Shown one piece after another: positions 36,491-46,933 of a stretch of 64,000 bases of DNA. This DNA comes from Polyangiaceae bacterium (GTDB taxonomy: Bacteria > Myxococcota_A > Polyangia > Polyangiales > Polyangiaceae): NCBI GenBank assembly GCA_016719945.1, contig JADJYE010000012.1, forward strand, positions 62,001 through 126,000, read 5' to 3'. The notes below the pieces were generated by a model. It was given only the letters and a program-made list of their open reading frames with translations. It was not told where the DNA came from and did no database searches. The first letter of the stretch is position 1, and each line of letters opens with the position of its first letter. The position numbers and the translations under genes were made by a program.

Positions 36491-37574
36491 GGGGCACCGT
36501 CCTCGAGTAAGCCGTTCGTGGGGTGACCGCCGGCGGAGGTGTGCGCGTGAAGCGCCGCCTCGGAGCGTCGGTGAGCAGCGCCTCGAGCAGCAGGAGCAGG
36601 ATCGCCGCGCCGAGCGGGTACTCGTACACGTCGGCGTAGACGTCCTCGTAGTGCTCGACGAACTCGCCGGTCTTCAGCGACTCGGACAGCTCCTTGGTGA
36701 GCGTCTCGAGGCCGGTCCGCCCGTCTTCGGCGACGATGTGCATGCCGCCGGGGGTCGCGGCCGCGATCGCCTTCAGCTGCTCCTGCCCGCGCGCGCTCAG
36801 CTGGGTCGTCATCAGCTCGCCGGACTCGGTCTTGCGCCAGCCGATGACGTCGCCCCCAGGCCCGATCTCGGGGATCTTCTCGGGCGTCGTGCCGCCGACC
36901 TGTACGACGTGCACCGTCGTCCCCTCGTCGCCCATCGAGCCCGCGACGCCCTTCGGTGAGCCCTCGAGATCCTCACCGTCGGTGACCAGGATGACGAACC
37001 GCTTGTGGTCCTTCGAGATCGGGTCCCGGTCGAGCAGATCGCGCGCGTGATTGAGGGCGCGGGCGATGGCCGTGCCACCGACTGGCATGTCGTTCGGGTT
37101 GAGGCCTCGGATGAACTGCGCGACCGCGGCGCCATCGCTGGTGAGCGGGAAGCCCATCGCCTCGCCCGCGAAGGCGACCGCGGCGAACCTCGCGCCCGGC
37201 AGCGCCTGGATGAGCTCCGCCACCTCGGTCTTCGCGCGGGCGATCCTGGAGGGGGCGAGGTCCTGCGCGTACATGCTCTTCGAGAAGTCCACCACCAGCA
37301 CGATGTCGACCTTCGTCGCAGGGACGAAGCGCTTCTCTTTGCCGTACTGGGGGCGGGCCGCGGCGACGAACGCGAGGGCCGTGGCGACGACCAAGAACAC
37401 GCCCTTGAACGCGCGGCGCTTCGAGGCGTCGTGCGTGACGAGGGCGGCCATGCGTTTGTCGTCGCCGAAGCGGCGCTTGGCGAGCCGAGCGCGGATCGCG
37501 CCGATGACCAGCACGAGGCCGAAGAGCGCGGCGAGCGCCGCGCCGAGCAGCATCCAAGGCGCCGCGAACTTCAT
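36483..37574 (-). CDS. BatB-like VWA membrane protein
   Basis: 363 residues. Membrane helices flank a VWA domain whose MIDAS begins VVDFSKSM (about 94-101), followed by VTDGEDLEG. Two N-terminal helices and one near the C-terminus (LGAAILLLLLEALL) hold the domain at the membrane. This is the Bat/aerotolerance VWA form. It is coupled to the BatA-like gene upstream by a four-base overlap; the two VWA proteins probably pair. Confidence 0.8.
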   Translation of the reverse strand: MKFAAPWMLLGAALAALFGLVLVIGAIRARLAKRRFGDDKRMAALVTHDASKRRAFKGVFLVVATALAFVAAARPQYGKEKRFVPATKVDIVLVVDFSKSMYAQDLAPSRIARAKTEVAELIQALPGARFAAVAFAGEAMGFPLTSDGAAVAQFIRGLNPNDMPVGGTAIARALNHARDLLDRDPISKDHKRFVILVTDGEDLEGSPKGVAGSMGDEGTTVHVVQVGGTTPEKIPEIGPGGDVIGWRKTESGELMTTQLSARGQEQLKAIAAATPGGMHIVAEDGRTGLETLTKELSESLKTGEFVEHYEDVYADVYEYPLGAAILLLLLEALLTDAPRRRFTRTPPPAVTPRTAYSRTVPRA

Positions 37575-38764
37575 GGGAACCTCCGCAGCAGGAGGGCCCT
37601 CAAGAGGACCTCGAGCCCCAGCAGCGCGACGCCGGGGAACAGCAGCAGCGGGAAGAGGTCCTCGAACGAGCTGCGCGGGGCCTCGAAGCGGGTCTTCTCG
37701 AGGCGGTCGAGGATCTCGTGCATGCTGCTCGCGAGCGCCTTGCCGTCGGTCGCGATGAAGGTCTCGGCGCCCGTCTTCTCGGAGATCTTCCGCAGCAGCT
37801 CCGGGTTCACCGGGAAGCGCTGCTGGGAGTATTTGGGCTTGCCCATCCAGTCGGTGCCGTCCTCGACGTCGACGAGATCGTCGGAGCCGATCTGGATCGT
37901 GTAGACCTTGATCTCGTGCTTCGCGGCGAGCTCCGCGGCGGTGTCAGGCGCGACCTGGCCGGAGTTGTTGTCGCCGTCCGTCAGCAAGATGACGACCTTC
38001 GACTGCGTCTCGTTCGTGCACCGGAGCTCGGAGGCTGGGTCGCTGGGGTTTTCGCGTTGGGGCTGGCACAGGCGCGTCACCGCGGCGCCGATGCCCTCGC
38101 CGATCGCCGTGCCCGACTCGTCGATGACCCGCAGCGTGAGCTTCGAGACCAGCCGGTTGAGCAGCGGGTAGTCGAGCGTCGGCGGCGAGAGCAGGTACGC
38201 GTCCTTCGCGAACACCACCACGCCGATGCGGTCGCTCTTGCGGCGCGAGACGAAGTCTTTGACGACCGCCTTCGCCGTGTCGAGGCGCGTGATGCGCTCC
38301 TTGCCCTCGAGCTCGGGGCTGCCTGGCAGGTCCTCCGGCTTGCTGTCGAGGATGGCCCGCATCGAGCCGGACAGATCCATCGCGATCACGATATCGATGC
38401 CCTTGTCCTCGGCGCGCTCGTCCTTGCGGAGGTTGATCGGCTTGCACAAGGCCGCCACCAGGAACACGAGCGCCGCCGCGCGGATCGAGCCCGGGAGATC
38501 GCGCAGGTAGGTGCGCACCCCGCGCGGACCGCGCGTGAGCGAGAAGACGGTCCCGACCTTGAGGCTCGGTCGCAGCCAGTCTTGGAGCAGGGTCGACGTG
38601 AACAGGACGACCGGAACGAGGAGCAGCCCCCACACGAAGTGCTTGCGCTGCCAGATGGCGGTCTCGAGCTCGTGCCAGCGCGTGGTGTAGGGGTACGCGA
38701 GGCCCGCTGCCACGAACAGGGCGAAGGCGCCGAGGATGGCGAGGATGCGCAGCGCGAGCTTCAC
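37571..38764 (-). CDS. BatA-like VWA membrane protein
   Basis: 397 residues from GTG 38764. Two N-terminal hydrophobic segments (ALRILAILGAFALFVAAGLA, FVWGLLLVPVVLFTSTLL) precede a VWA domain with MIDAS IAMDLSGSM, a conserved Thr in DESGTAIGEG and LLTDGDNNSG. A C-terminal helix (FPLLLFPGVALLGLEVLLRA) closes it. The insert with three Cys (LCQPQREN, RCTNETQS) is not usual. GTG overlaps the upstream stop in a GTGA. Confidence 0.8.
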   Translation of the reverse strand: MKLALRILAILGAFALFVAAGLAYPYTTRWHELETAIWQRKHFVWGLLLVPVVLFTSTLLQDWLRPSLKVGTVFSLTRGPRGVRTYLRDLPGSIRAAALVFLVAALCKPINLRKDERAEDKGIDIVIAMDLSGSMRAILDSKPEDLPGSPELEGKERITRLDTAKAVVKDFVSRRKSDRIGVVVFAKDAYLLSPPTLDYPLLNRLVSKLTLRVIDESGTAIGEGIGAAVTRLCQPQRENPSDPASELRCTNETQSKVVILLTDGDNNSGQVAPDTAAELAAKHEIKVYTIQIGSDDLVDVEDGTDWMGKPKYSQQRFPVNPELLRKISEKTGAETFIATDGKALASSMHEILDRLEKTRFEAPRSSFEDLFPLLLFPGVALLGLEVLLRALLLRRFP

Positions 38765-40521
38765 GTTCGCGGGTCCTCGGGAGGCTTGTCGGGCGCGTGC
38801 CGACCGGGGATGACGAAGGCCGCAGGAGCGGGGGTCTGCGCCTCTGCGGGAGTCGGCGCCGGCACGGGGTTGGGGACGGGCACCGGCGCGGGCACCGGGT
38901 TGGGGATCGGCACGGGCGCCGGTAGAGAATGGGGGACGGGCACGGGCACAGGGATCGCCCGGGCGGGCGCGGGCGCGACCTCGGCCGCGGGGGACGCGAC
39001 GGCGTCGGGCGGCTCTTCGAACGACGGCGGGTCGAGCGGCGTCGGCGGGTCGATGATCGTCTGCGCGCCCAGCGGCGTCGGCGGATCGATGATCGTCTGC
39101 GCGTCCGGCGGCATCGGCGGGTCGATGATCGTCTGCAGCTCTAGCGCGGCAGGCGAGTCGACGAGCGTCTTGGGCTCCAGGGGGGCGCTCGGCGCGAGGG
39201 GGGCGCCCGGGACGGTGCGGTTGATCACCGTCGGGATCGCCAGGGGCTGGGCGATGGGCGACGGGCCGAGCTCGGTCTTGTGCGCGGGCGCGGGGACCCC
39301 CTGCTGCGGCGGACCTCCCGGGCGTGGGCCGAGCACGATCGGGGTCGGCGCCCCTCGTGGGTCGCCCGGGAGGCTGTCGGGAGCGAGCCTCGCCAGCGGC
39401 CCACCTTGGACCGGCGCTCCCGGCGCCGGCATGATCGGGATCGTCGCCCGCACGACCTTCTCGGCGCGCTCGAGCGCGAGCCGGCAGTCGGCGGTCGCGG
39501 GCACCACGCGCGCGAACTTCACCAGATCGCACTCGGAGAGGAAGGTCTCGATCAGCTCGAGGCTCGGGACGTGCGGGCGCACGCGCTTCAACAGCCCCAT
39601 CATCTCGTCGGTGGTCGTCTCGAGGCCATCGAAGCCGAGGTCCTCGAAGCCGTAGCGTGCGCCCAGGTACTTACGGAGCGTGTCGCTGACCTTGTCGAAG
39701 TGCTCGCTGCGCTTCGGCCCAGCGCTCTCGGCCTCGTCGAGCAGCGGAGAGGCGCCGAGCGCGGCGAGCTCGCCCAGGGCCGCCTCCCAGGGCAGGCGTC
39801 GCTCCGGGGGCGGCGCCGGCACGGGCTTCTTGAGCTGACGACGCACCCACCAGGCGATGATCGCGGCGAGCAAGAGCAGGGCGAGCAGTCCCCACGCCAG
39901 GTACTTCATCAGCTCCCAGGCCTCGATCTGTGGCCTGCCCGCGGGGTTGGGACGCGGCTTCGGGTCCTCCTCGCCGGCCGTCGGGTCGAGGGCCGTGAGC
40001 AGGTGAAGCTGCGTACAGACGATCATCTTGTCGCCGTTCGCGCGGTCGATCGCCAGCGGCACCTGAGGCAGGGTCAGGCTCTGCTTGCCCGATTTTTTCG
40101 GCGCGACGACGAACGGGATCTTCACGCGCGTCACCGCGACCGTGCCCTCGTCCTTCGTCTCGACCACGACCCCTGTGCTGCCGTCCGGCTCGGCCAAGAT
40201 GAAGCCGGCCTCTTCGACGAACTTCTTGGTGGGCGAGCCCGGCAGCAGCTTGAAGCCGCTCGGCAGCGGCGTCTCCCCTTTGCCGTGTCGGATCTCGATC
40301 TCGAGCGGAGCCTCGAAGCCAGCGACGACCTCGCCCGGCATCTTCTCCTTGAGCTTGGGTCGCTTCGCGCCCTTCGGGATCGACTCCTGACAGGTGACGA
40401 CGTCGGACGCGGTCTGGTCGGCCGCTGCGGGCGTGGGCGCGATGGCCGACAGCGACAGCACGAACGCCGCCGACAGCGCGACGCCGGTGCAGGCCGCGAG
40501 CGCGAGTCGTCGTGCCCTCAA
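38761..40521 (-). CDS. Signal-peptide and one-helix membrane protein of the MoxR/Bat operon, Pro-rich tail
   Basis: 586 residues if the start is TTG 40521 (a TTGA overlap with the DUF58 gene), chosen because it places LALAACTGVALSAAFVLSLS as a signal peptide directly at the N-terminus. A beta-rich periplasmic domain (about 30-165) leads to a membrane helix (YLAWGLLALLLLAAIIAWW). A cytoplasmic helical domain follows (about 200-340, FDKVSDTLRKYLGARYGFED), as in DUF4381/BatD-like proteins. The last 200 residues are Pro-rich with repeated blocks (LQTIIDPPMPPDAQTIIDPP). The repeats suggest a linker or binding tail. No exact family recognised. Confidence 0.65.
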   Translation of the reverse strand: MRARRLALAACTGVALSAAFVLSLSAIAPTPAAADQTASDVVTCQESIPKGAKRPKLKEKMPGEVVAGFEAPLEIEIRHGKGETPLPSGFKLLPGSPTKKFVEEAGFILAEPDGSTGVVVETKDEGTVAVTRVKIPFVVAPKKSGKQSLTLPQVPLAIDRANGDKMIVCTQLHLLTALDPTAGEEDPKPRPNPAGRPQIEAWELMKYLAWGLLALLLLAAIIAWWVRRQLKKPVPAPPPERRLPWEAALGELAALGASPLLDEAESAGPKRSEHFDKVSDTLRKYLGARYGFEDLGFDGLETTTDEMMGLLKRVRPHVPSLELIETFLSECDLVKFARVVPATADCRLALERAEKVVRATIPIMPAPGAPVQGGPLARLAPDSLPGDPRGAPTPIVLGPRPGGPPQQGVPAPAHKTELGPSPIAQPLAIPTVINRTVPGAPLAPSAPLEPKTLVDSPAALELQTIIDPPMPPDAQTIIDPPTPLGAQTIIDPPTPLDPPSFEEPPDAVASPAAEVAPAPARAIPVPVPVPHSLPAPVPIPNPVPAPVPVPNPVPAPTPAEAQTPAPAAFVIPGRHAPDKPPEDPRT

Positions 40522-41458
40522 CGCCGCCTCCGCCGCTCGCGGCGCTCGAAGAGCTTTCGCAGCGGGCCGACCACGCCCTCCTCGGTGCGGACCACGACGT
40601 AGTCGAGCGCGAGGCGTTTGAAGAGCTTCTCGCGCTCGGCGCGGAACGCCCGCATCGTCTCCTGGTAGTGGCGACGCACGCGCCCGCTCGAGGTGTCGAC
40701 GAGCACCTCCTCGCCGGTCTCGAGGTCCTGGAAGGACGCGAGGCCGACGTTGGGGAGCTCCTCGTCGCGGGGGTCGACCAGCATGACCGGGATGAGGTCG
40801 TGCTTCGACGCGGCCAGCGCCAGCGCCTTCTCGAAGCCGCCCGCGAAGAAGTCGCTGATCAAGAACGTGACGCTCTTTCGCTTGGTGACCATCACCAGCG
40901 TCTCGAGCGCCGCTCGCAGGTTGGTCCCCTGATATTGGGGCTTGTACCCGAGGATCTCGCGGACGACCCGCATGACCTGCTTGTCGCCCTTCTTCGGGGG
41001 GAGGATGCGCTCGACGACGTCGGTCGCGAGGATCAGCCCGACGTGGTCGTTGTTGTTGGAGGCGCTGAAGGCGCACAGCGCGGCGACCTCCGCCGCGACG
41101 TGGGACTTGGACGCTCGCCGCGTGCCCCACTCGTTGCTCCGCGAGACGTCGACGACGAGCATCACCGTCATCTCTCGCTCTTCGGTGAAGATCTTCACGA
41201 ACGCGTCGCTCATGCGGGCGGACACGTTCCAGTCGATCCACCTGACGTCGTCGCCGGGCTGGTAGCCGCGCACCTCGCTGAAGCTCAGCCCTTGGCCGCG
41301 GAACACCGACGAATACGCGCCCTGGAGCTGGTCCGACACGAGGTGCTTCGTGCGGATCTTCAGCCGCATGAGCTCGCGCAAGAGCTCTTGCGGGACCTCG
41401 CTCGTGGCGGAGCCCCGCGCCGCGGGGGGGCCAGCCGGCGGTCGCGCCGCGTCTCGGC

Positions 41459-41462
<4 letters not shown>
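40518..41462 (-). CDS. DUF58 protein
   Basis: 314 residues with the DUF58 hallmark FSEVRGYQPGDDVRWIDWNV in the first third and a degenerate VWA-like fold (MLVVDVSRSNEWGT) after it. DUF58 proteins almost always pair with MoxR AAA+ ATPases, and here the start overlaps the MoxR stop. The C-terminus is strongly basic (RRERRRRR). It probably links the ATPase to the VWA membrane proteins. Confidence 0.85.
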
Positions 41463-42445
<983 letters not shown>

Positions 42446-42579
42446 GGGGTCGGTTTAACAGCCTTTGAGGGTTCGGGGGGAGGGTACCTGGTACGTAGCA
42501 CCCGGGGGCCCCATCGTGACGTGCCGGGGGACGAATAGATTCTAGTCGGCGGCTGGGGCGGGGCTATGCTCAAGCCCTT

Positions 42580-43311
42580 ATGCGGGCTCCTGTGGCGATC
42601 GCGGTCGGGCTCGTGCTGTGCTCCTGGGTGGGCCTGTCCGTGATGGCGTGCGGCGACGGCCCGCCGCCGCCAGGCTTCGAGCCGATCGGCGGCGCAGCGG
42701 GAGACGGCGGGGCTGGCGAGGGAGGGGAGGGGCCCTCCACGAGCACCGACCCCGACGGACCGACGACGAGCACGATGACGTCGACGGTGACCAGCACGTC
42801 GACGGTGACCAGCACGTCCACGGTGACCAGCACGTCCACGGTGACCAGCACCACGACCGGCGGGCTGATGTGCGCGGACGAGGCGAGCGAGCCGAACGAC
42901 AGCGAGTCCGACGCGCCCGACCTCGGCACGCAGAGCGACTGCAGCGACGAGGAGTCGGTGCAAGGGGTGCTCGCCGGCGTGGCCGACATCGACTGGTACA
43001 AGTACTCGGGCGTCGACGAGTTCGGCTTCAACTGCAGCACGAACCCGGTGCGCTCGGTGACGGCTGGCGAGGCGATCACGTTCTGCAAGTACGTGCACTG
43101 CATCGACGAGGCCGCCGACTTCGAGTGCCCCGCGGGCGCGAGCCCGGCCACCTCACCCGATGGTCGCCCGGGCTGCTGCGACAATCAGGGCTTCCAGCTC
43201 GACTTCATCTGCGGCGGATCGAGCCTCAACGACGACAGCGCGTGGGTGTACATGAGCATCGAGACCGACGTGAACGAGTGCGTCAGCTACACGATCGGGT
43301 ACGATTTCTAG
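42580..43311 (+). CDS. Cys-rich lipoprotein with Thr/Ser repeats
   Basis: 243 residues. The signal peptide ends at a lipobox LSVMAC, so it is an outer-surface or periplasmic lipoprotein. A Gly-rich stretch is followed by Thr/Ser/Val repeats (STVTSTSTVTSTSTVTST), a mucin-like spacer. A C-terminal domain then has about ten cysteines and acidic motifs (EPNDSESDAPDLG, VADIDWYKYS), resembling pre-peptidase or DVUA-type sandwich domains of myxobacterial exoproteins. Binding partner unknown. It is divergent from the MoxR operon across a 134-bp gap. Confidence 0.7.
   Translation: MRAPVAIAVGLVLCSWVGLSVMACGDGPPPPGFEPIGGAAGDGGAGEGGEGPSTSTDPDGPTTSTMTSTVTSTSTVTSTSTVTSTSTVTSTTTGGLMCADEASEPNDSESDAPDLGTQSDCSDEESVQGVLAGVADIDWYKYSGVDEFGFNCSTNPVRSVTAGEAITFCKYVHCIDEAADFECPAGASPATSPDGRPGCCDNQGFQLDFICGGSSLNDDSAWVYMSIETDVNECVSYTIGYDF
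42784..42855. repeat. 18-bp tandem repeat encoding TVTSTS
   Basis: Four units of ACGGTGACCAGCACGTCC with one or two base differences lie in phase in the lipoprotein gene. The length could vary between strains without a frame change. Confidence 0.85.
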
Positions 43312-43315
43312 TCGA

Positions 43316-44581
43316 GTGACACCCCGAGCGCACGAGCCGGTCAGCGCCGTCGACGGCGCGTGGCTGCGGATGGATCAGCCGTCGAACCCGATGGTCATCA
43401 CCGCGGCCCTGCGCTTCGAGGGGGCGCTCGACCACGCGGCGCTCGAGCGGCTGATCGAAGAGCGTCTGCTCCCGCACGGGAGGTTTCGGCAGCGCGTCGA
43501 GGCGGGGGCGCTGCCGGTGCTCCCCGCGCACTGGCGCGACGATCCCGGCTTCGACCTGCGGTCGCACGTGCAGCGGGTCGCGCTGCCCGCGCCGGGGGGA
43601 GACGCCGAGCTGCGGCGGTTCATCGACGATCGCATGAGCGCGGGGCTCGACCGCGGGCGGCCGCTCTGGCAGCTGATCCACGTCGAGGGCGCCGCGTCGG
43701 GCTCCACCCTGGTGGTGCGGGTCCACCACGCGATCGGCGATGGCATCGCGCTGGTGCGGCTGCTGCTGTCGCTCACCGATGAGGTCGGCGCTTCGCCGCC
43801 CGACGAGGTCGGCGTCTTGCCCCAGCGCGCCCGCGCGCCCCTCGCGCTCGCGAGGGAGCTCGGCGAGCAGGCGCTGACGCTCGGTCGGCTCTTGCTCCTG
43901 CCCGCAGACCCTCCGAGCGCGCTCAAGGGGCCGCTCGCTTCGCGCAAGGGCTGCGCGTGGTCGGGCGCGCTCCCCCTCGAGCCGCTCAAGGCCGCGGCGC
44001 GCGCGCGTGGGGCGAAGCTCAACGACGTGCTCATGGCCTGCGTGACCGGCGCCTTGCACCAGCACCTGTTGCCGCGCGGCCCGCTCCCGTCGCGCCTGCG
44101 AGCGCTGGTGCCCGTGTACGTGAAGGGGGCGGCCGACGCCGAGCTCGGCAACCACTTCGGGCTCGTCTTCGTGCCGCTGCCCATCCAGCTGGAAGAGCCC
44201 GAGGAGCGTGTCGTCGCCGTGAAGGCCGAGATGGACAGCCTCAAGGGCGCGCAGGACACGCTCGTCTCGCTCGGGGTGCTCGGCGCGATGGGCGTCGCGA
44301 GCGAGGAGATCGAGCGCGTCGGCATCGACCTGTTCACGGGTAAAGCGACGCTGCTGGTGACCAACGTGCCGGGCCCGCCTGCGCCGCTGCACCTGGCCGG
44401 GCGGCGCCTCGCTGACCTGCTCGTGTGGGCGCCGGTCTCCGGGCACGTCGGCCTGGGCGTCAGCCTGCTCTCCTACGCGGGCAGCCTGCGCATGGGCGTC
44501 TACGCCGACGCCCACCTGGTGGAGGACCCGGCCGCGATCGTCGAGGCGTTCGAGCGCGAGGTGCGGGCGTTGTGTGGCTAG
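43316..44581 (+). CDS. Wax ester synthase/diacylglycerol acyltransferase-like protein
   Basis: 421 residues from GTG 43316. The acyltransferase active-site motif HHAIGDG (137-143, HHxxxDG) is intact in an N-terminal WS/DGAT domain (SAVDGAWLRMDQPSNPM at the start is typical). The C-terminal half has the family sequence LNDVLMACVTGALHQHL and VTNVPGPPAPLHLAGRRLAD. The enzyme would esterify fatty alcohols or diacylglycerol with acyl-CoA to storage lipids. A TetR regulator and a fatty-acid-hydroxylase-like gene follow on the same strand, fitting a small lipid locus. Confidence 0.85.
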   Translation: MTPRAHEPVSAVDGAWLRMDQPSNPMVITAALRFEGALDHAALERLIEERLLPHGRFRQRVEAGALPVLPAHWRDDPGFDLRSHVQRVALPAPGGDAELRRFIDDRMSAGLDRGRPLWQLIHVEGAASGSTLVVRVHHAIGDGIALVRLLLSLTDEVGASPPDEVGVLPQRARAPLALARELGEQALTLGRLLLLPADPPSALKGPLASRKGCAWSGALPLEPLKAAARARGAKLNDVLMACVTGALHQHLLPRGPLPSRLRALVPVYVKGAADAELGNHFGLVFVPLPIQLEEPEERVVAVKAEMDSLKGAQDTLVSLGVLGAMGVASEEIERVGIDLFTGKATLLVTNVPGPPAPLHLAGRRLADLLVWAPVSGHVGLGVSLLSYAGSLRMGVYADAHLVEDPAAIVEAFEREVRALCG

Positions 44582-44597
44582 CCGTTTCGAAGCGCCC

Positions 44598-44631
44598 TTG
44601 ACAGGATTGTGAATTAGGTTCACTATGTGAA
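44598..44631 (+). promoter_or_regulatory. Candidate promoter and overlapping palindromes of the TetR gene
   Basis: TTGACA (44598-44603) is 17 bases before CACTAT (44621-44626). GTGAA (44609-44613) pairs with TTCAC (44619-44623), which also pairs with GTGAA (44627-44631). The palindromes cover the -10 and the first codons, a fitting place for TetR autorepression. Confidence 0.5.
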
Positions 44632-45364
44632 TCAGATGCACATCGCGGAGCGTTCCTCACGGGTGACAGCGAAGCGCGACGCGCGCATCGATCAGATCCT
44701 GTCGTCCGCGATGGACCTGGTGATGGCGGAGGGGCTCGAGGGGCTCACCCTGCAGCGGGTGGCGGCGTCGATCGACGTGGTGACGACCGGCATTTACCGC
44801 TACTTCCCCTCCAAGGACGCGCTGGTCGCCGCCATGCAGCGGCGGGCGATCGCCGAGGTGGCGACCCACTTCCACGTCGCGCAGGAGCAGGCCGGGCAAG
44901 ATTGGGCGGGCGCGGCTCCCGCGACGGTGGAGCTCGCGAAGCTGCTCCACGCGTCGCGGCTCTACCTCGATCTGCCCGAGGACAAGCCGCGGGACTGGTT
45001 CTTCATCGCGCTGCTGCTGGGGGACCCGCGCGTGCTCGTCTCGGACCAGGAGGCCAGTGAGTCGCTGAAGGTGTTCGCGCCGTTCTTGGCGGACCTCACG
45101 GCGACGTTCGCGCGCGCGGTGGAGCTTGGGGCGCTCGAGCCGGGGCCGGAGGCGCTGCGCTTGTTCGCCTTCTGGGCGTCCTTGCACGGCGCCATGTGCA
45201 TGGAGAAGGTGCGGCGGCTCTCGGCTCACTTGCCGCGAGCCGAAGACGTGGGCGGTCTGGCCGTCCGAGGTTTGTTGCAGAGCTGGGGGGCGACGAGCGC
45301 GAGGCTCGCCGCGGCCGACAAGCTCGTCGTCGAACGTGGAAAGCGGAAGAGGAGGTCGTCGTGA
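44627..45364 (+). CDS. TetR-family transcriptional regulator
   Basis: 245 residues. A helix-turn-helix of TetR type (DQILSSAMDLVMAEGLEGLT, LQRVAASIDVVTTGIYRYFP) is followed by a helical ligand domain with a Trp-containing pocket (DKPRDWFFIALLLGDPRVLV). The start GTG 44627 lies within a palindrome and close to a -10 box, so the message may be nearly leaderless; ATG 44636 is an in-frame alternative. The neighbours suggest control of the wax-ester and hydroxylase genes by a lipid signal (inferred). The next gene's GTG overlaps its stop. Confidence 0.85.
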   Translation: MNQMHIAERSSRVTAKRDARIDQILSSAMDLVMAEGLEGLTLQRVAASIDVVTTGIYRYFPSKDALVAAMQRRAIAEVATHFHVAQEQAGQDWAGAAPATVELAKLLHASRLYLDLPEDKPRDWFFIALLLGDPRVLVSDQEASESLKVFAPFLADLTATFARAVELGALEPGPEALRLFAFWASLHGAMCMEKVRRLSAHLPRAEDVGGLAVRGLLQSWGATSARLAAADKLVVERGKRKRRSS

Positions 45365-46005
45365 AGCTGAGTGATGTTGCGTGGGCCGTGGCGGGTGGGG
45401 CGACGTGGACCGCGAGCGAATATTTGATCCATCGCTTCATCGGGCACGGCAAGCCGAGGCAGGAGCCGAAGAGCCTGCTGCACCGGCTCACGCCGGGCGG
45501 GTTCGTCGCGGCCTTCAACGTCGAGCACCGGGCCCACCACACCGATCCGACCTACTTCGCGCCGACCTCTCAGAAGGTCGCCGCTTCCGCGATCATCATC
45601 CCCACGGTGACCGCGCTGATGTCCCCGTTCGTGGGCGTTCGCCGCGCCGGCGCGTACGCGCTCGGGTTCACGGCGGTGTACGGCGCGTACGAGTTCGTGC
45701 ACCGGCGCGTGCACACGCACGCTCCGCTCACGGCGTACGGCCGGTGGATGCGCCGCCACCACCTCGATCACCACCACCGCACGCCGAAGGCGAACCACGG
45801 CGTCACCAGCCCAGCTTGGGACTACGTGTTCCAGACGCACTACCCGGCGACCCGCGTGAAGATCCCGCGCGTCGCCGCGCCGGTGTGGATGACCGATCCG
45901 ACCACCGGCGAGATCCGACCGGAGCACGCGGCGGACTACGAGCTCGTGGGCCCGCGCAAGGACGCGAAGCCGGCGACCGCGGCCGCGCAGTCCATGGTCT
46001 CCTGA
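45361..46005 (+). CDS. Fatty acid hydroxylase/sterol desaturase-like membrane protein
   Basis: 214 residues from GTG 45361, coupled to the TetR gene by a four-base overlap. Histidine clusters of the di-iron hydroxylase type are visible: HRFIGH, HRAHH, HRRVHTH and HHLDHHH, with hydrophobic stretches between. Such enzymes insert oxygen or double bonds into lipids in the membrane. Length and His spacing fit the carotenoid/fatty acid hydroxylase group. The substrate is unknown. Confidence 0.75.
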   Translation: MKLSDVAWAVAGGATWTASEYLIHRFIGHGKPRQEPKSLLHRLTPGGFVAAFNVEHRAHHTDPTYFAPTSQKVAASAIIIPTVTALMSPFVGVRRAGAYALGFTAVYGAYEFVHRRVHTHAPLTAYGRWMRRHHLDHHHRTPKANHGVTSPAWDYVFQTHYPATRVKIPRVAAPVWMTDPTTGEIRPEHAADYELVGPRKDAKPATAAAQSMVS

Positions 46006-46010
46006 GGGAG

Positions 46011-46933
46011 ATGCTGTCCCGCTGCTCGAGCGCTCCCCCGCGCACCCTGCTCGCGCTCGCGGCGGCGGCGTGCTCCGATCCAGCCGGCGAGCCGGCCTCA
46101 GGTGAATCGGCTGCGAGCGGAGGAGCCTCGGGTCGCGCCTCCGCGGCCAAGGTGCTGGCCCTCCCAGTGTCGCCGGCTGGGCCAGCCTCGATGGCCCCCC
46201 CGACGCCAAGCGGGTCCGCGGTGCCCGGCCGACATGGCCCTCGTCCCTGAGGCGACGTTCGTCGTCGGCGCGGCGACGCGTGAGGCGGTGACGCGCGGAT
46301 CGGCCACGCGCGTCTCCGCGTATTGCCTCGATCGGCTCGAGGTCACGACCGAGGCTTTCGCTGCGTGCGTCGCGAGCGGCCGCTGCTCACCGCCGCTGAA
46401 GGGCGGCTCGTGCTCGTTCGAGCGGTCGGGCGCGGAGCGGCGCCCCATCAACTGTGTCGGTGTCCTGCAGGCCAACGACTTCTGCAAGGCGCGGGTCAAG
46501 CGGCTGCCGTCCGAGGCCGAGTGGGAGAGCGCGGCAGGCGCCGGTGCCCGAGCGTATCCGTGGGGCGACGAGCCGCCGGGCCAGGGGCGTGTGCTGGGAC
46601 GGCGCCGAGAACGCCCTCGGCTACGGCAAGCGCCATGACAGCTGCGAGGTCGGGACCTTCGCCGGCGATGTCACGCCCCAGGGAGTGCTCGATCTCGGCG
46701 GGAACCTCAGCGAGTGGACGGCACCGGCGGACAGCGCCGTCGGGAAGGATCCAAACCAGCTGGCCGTCCGCCGCGGTGGCAGCTGGGGCACCAAGGCGGG
46801 CCCGTTCCTGCTGCGGGCGAGCTCGCGCCGGATCGGCGACTACAAGGAGTACGACGCCGGGATCTTCACCGGCTTTCGCTGCGCGCTGGACCTCACGGCG
46901 CCCCCTCCTTCGCCCCCGCCCGCTCAACGATAG
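46011..46933 (+). CDS. FGE/sulfatase-modifying-factor-like lipoprotein, two apparent frameshifts
   Basis: Three frames together give one protein. Frame 1 from ATG 46011 has a signal ending in a lipobox (LALAAAAC). Frame 2 has CPADMALVPEATFVVGA, RLEVTTEAFAACVASGRC and LPSEAEWESAAGAGARAYPW. Frame 3 has CWDGAENALGYGKRHDS, GVLDLGGNLSEWTAPA and RRGGSWG...GFRCA. That is the order of a formylglycine-generating-enzyme (FGE-sulfatase) domain. Joins are needed near 46228 and 46590, each a one- or two-base change in G/C-rich runs. In myxobacteria such lipoproteins are common and usually lack the active cysteines of true FGE. A low-quality block follows at once, so sequence error is the likeliest reason for the breaks. 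Confidence 0.7.

Noticed and set aside
42784..42855. Repeat array as a regulatory element
   Set aside because: It is in phase with the lipoprotein gene and encodes TVTSTS units.
46011..46933. FGE-like gene as a pseudogene
   Set aside because: Frames join without loss of conserved residues next to a low-quality block, so errors are likelier than decay.
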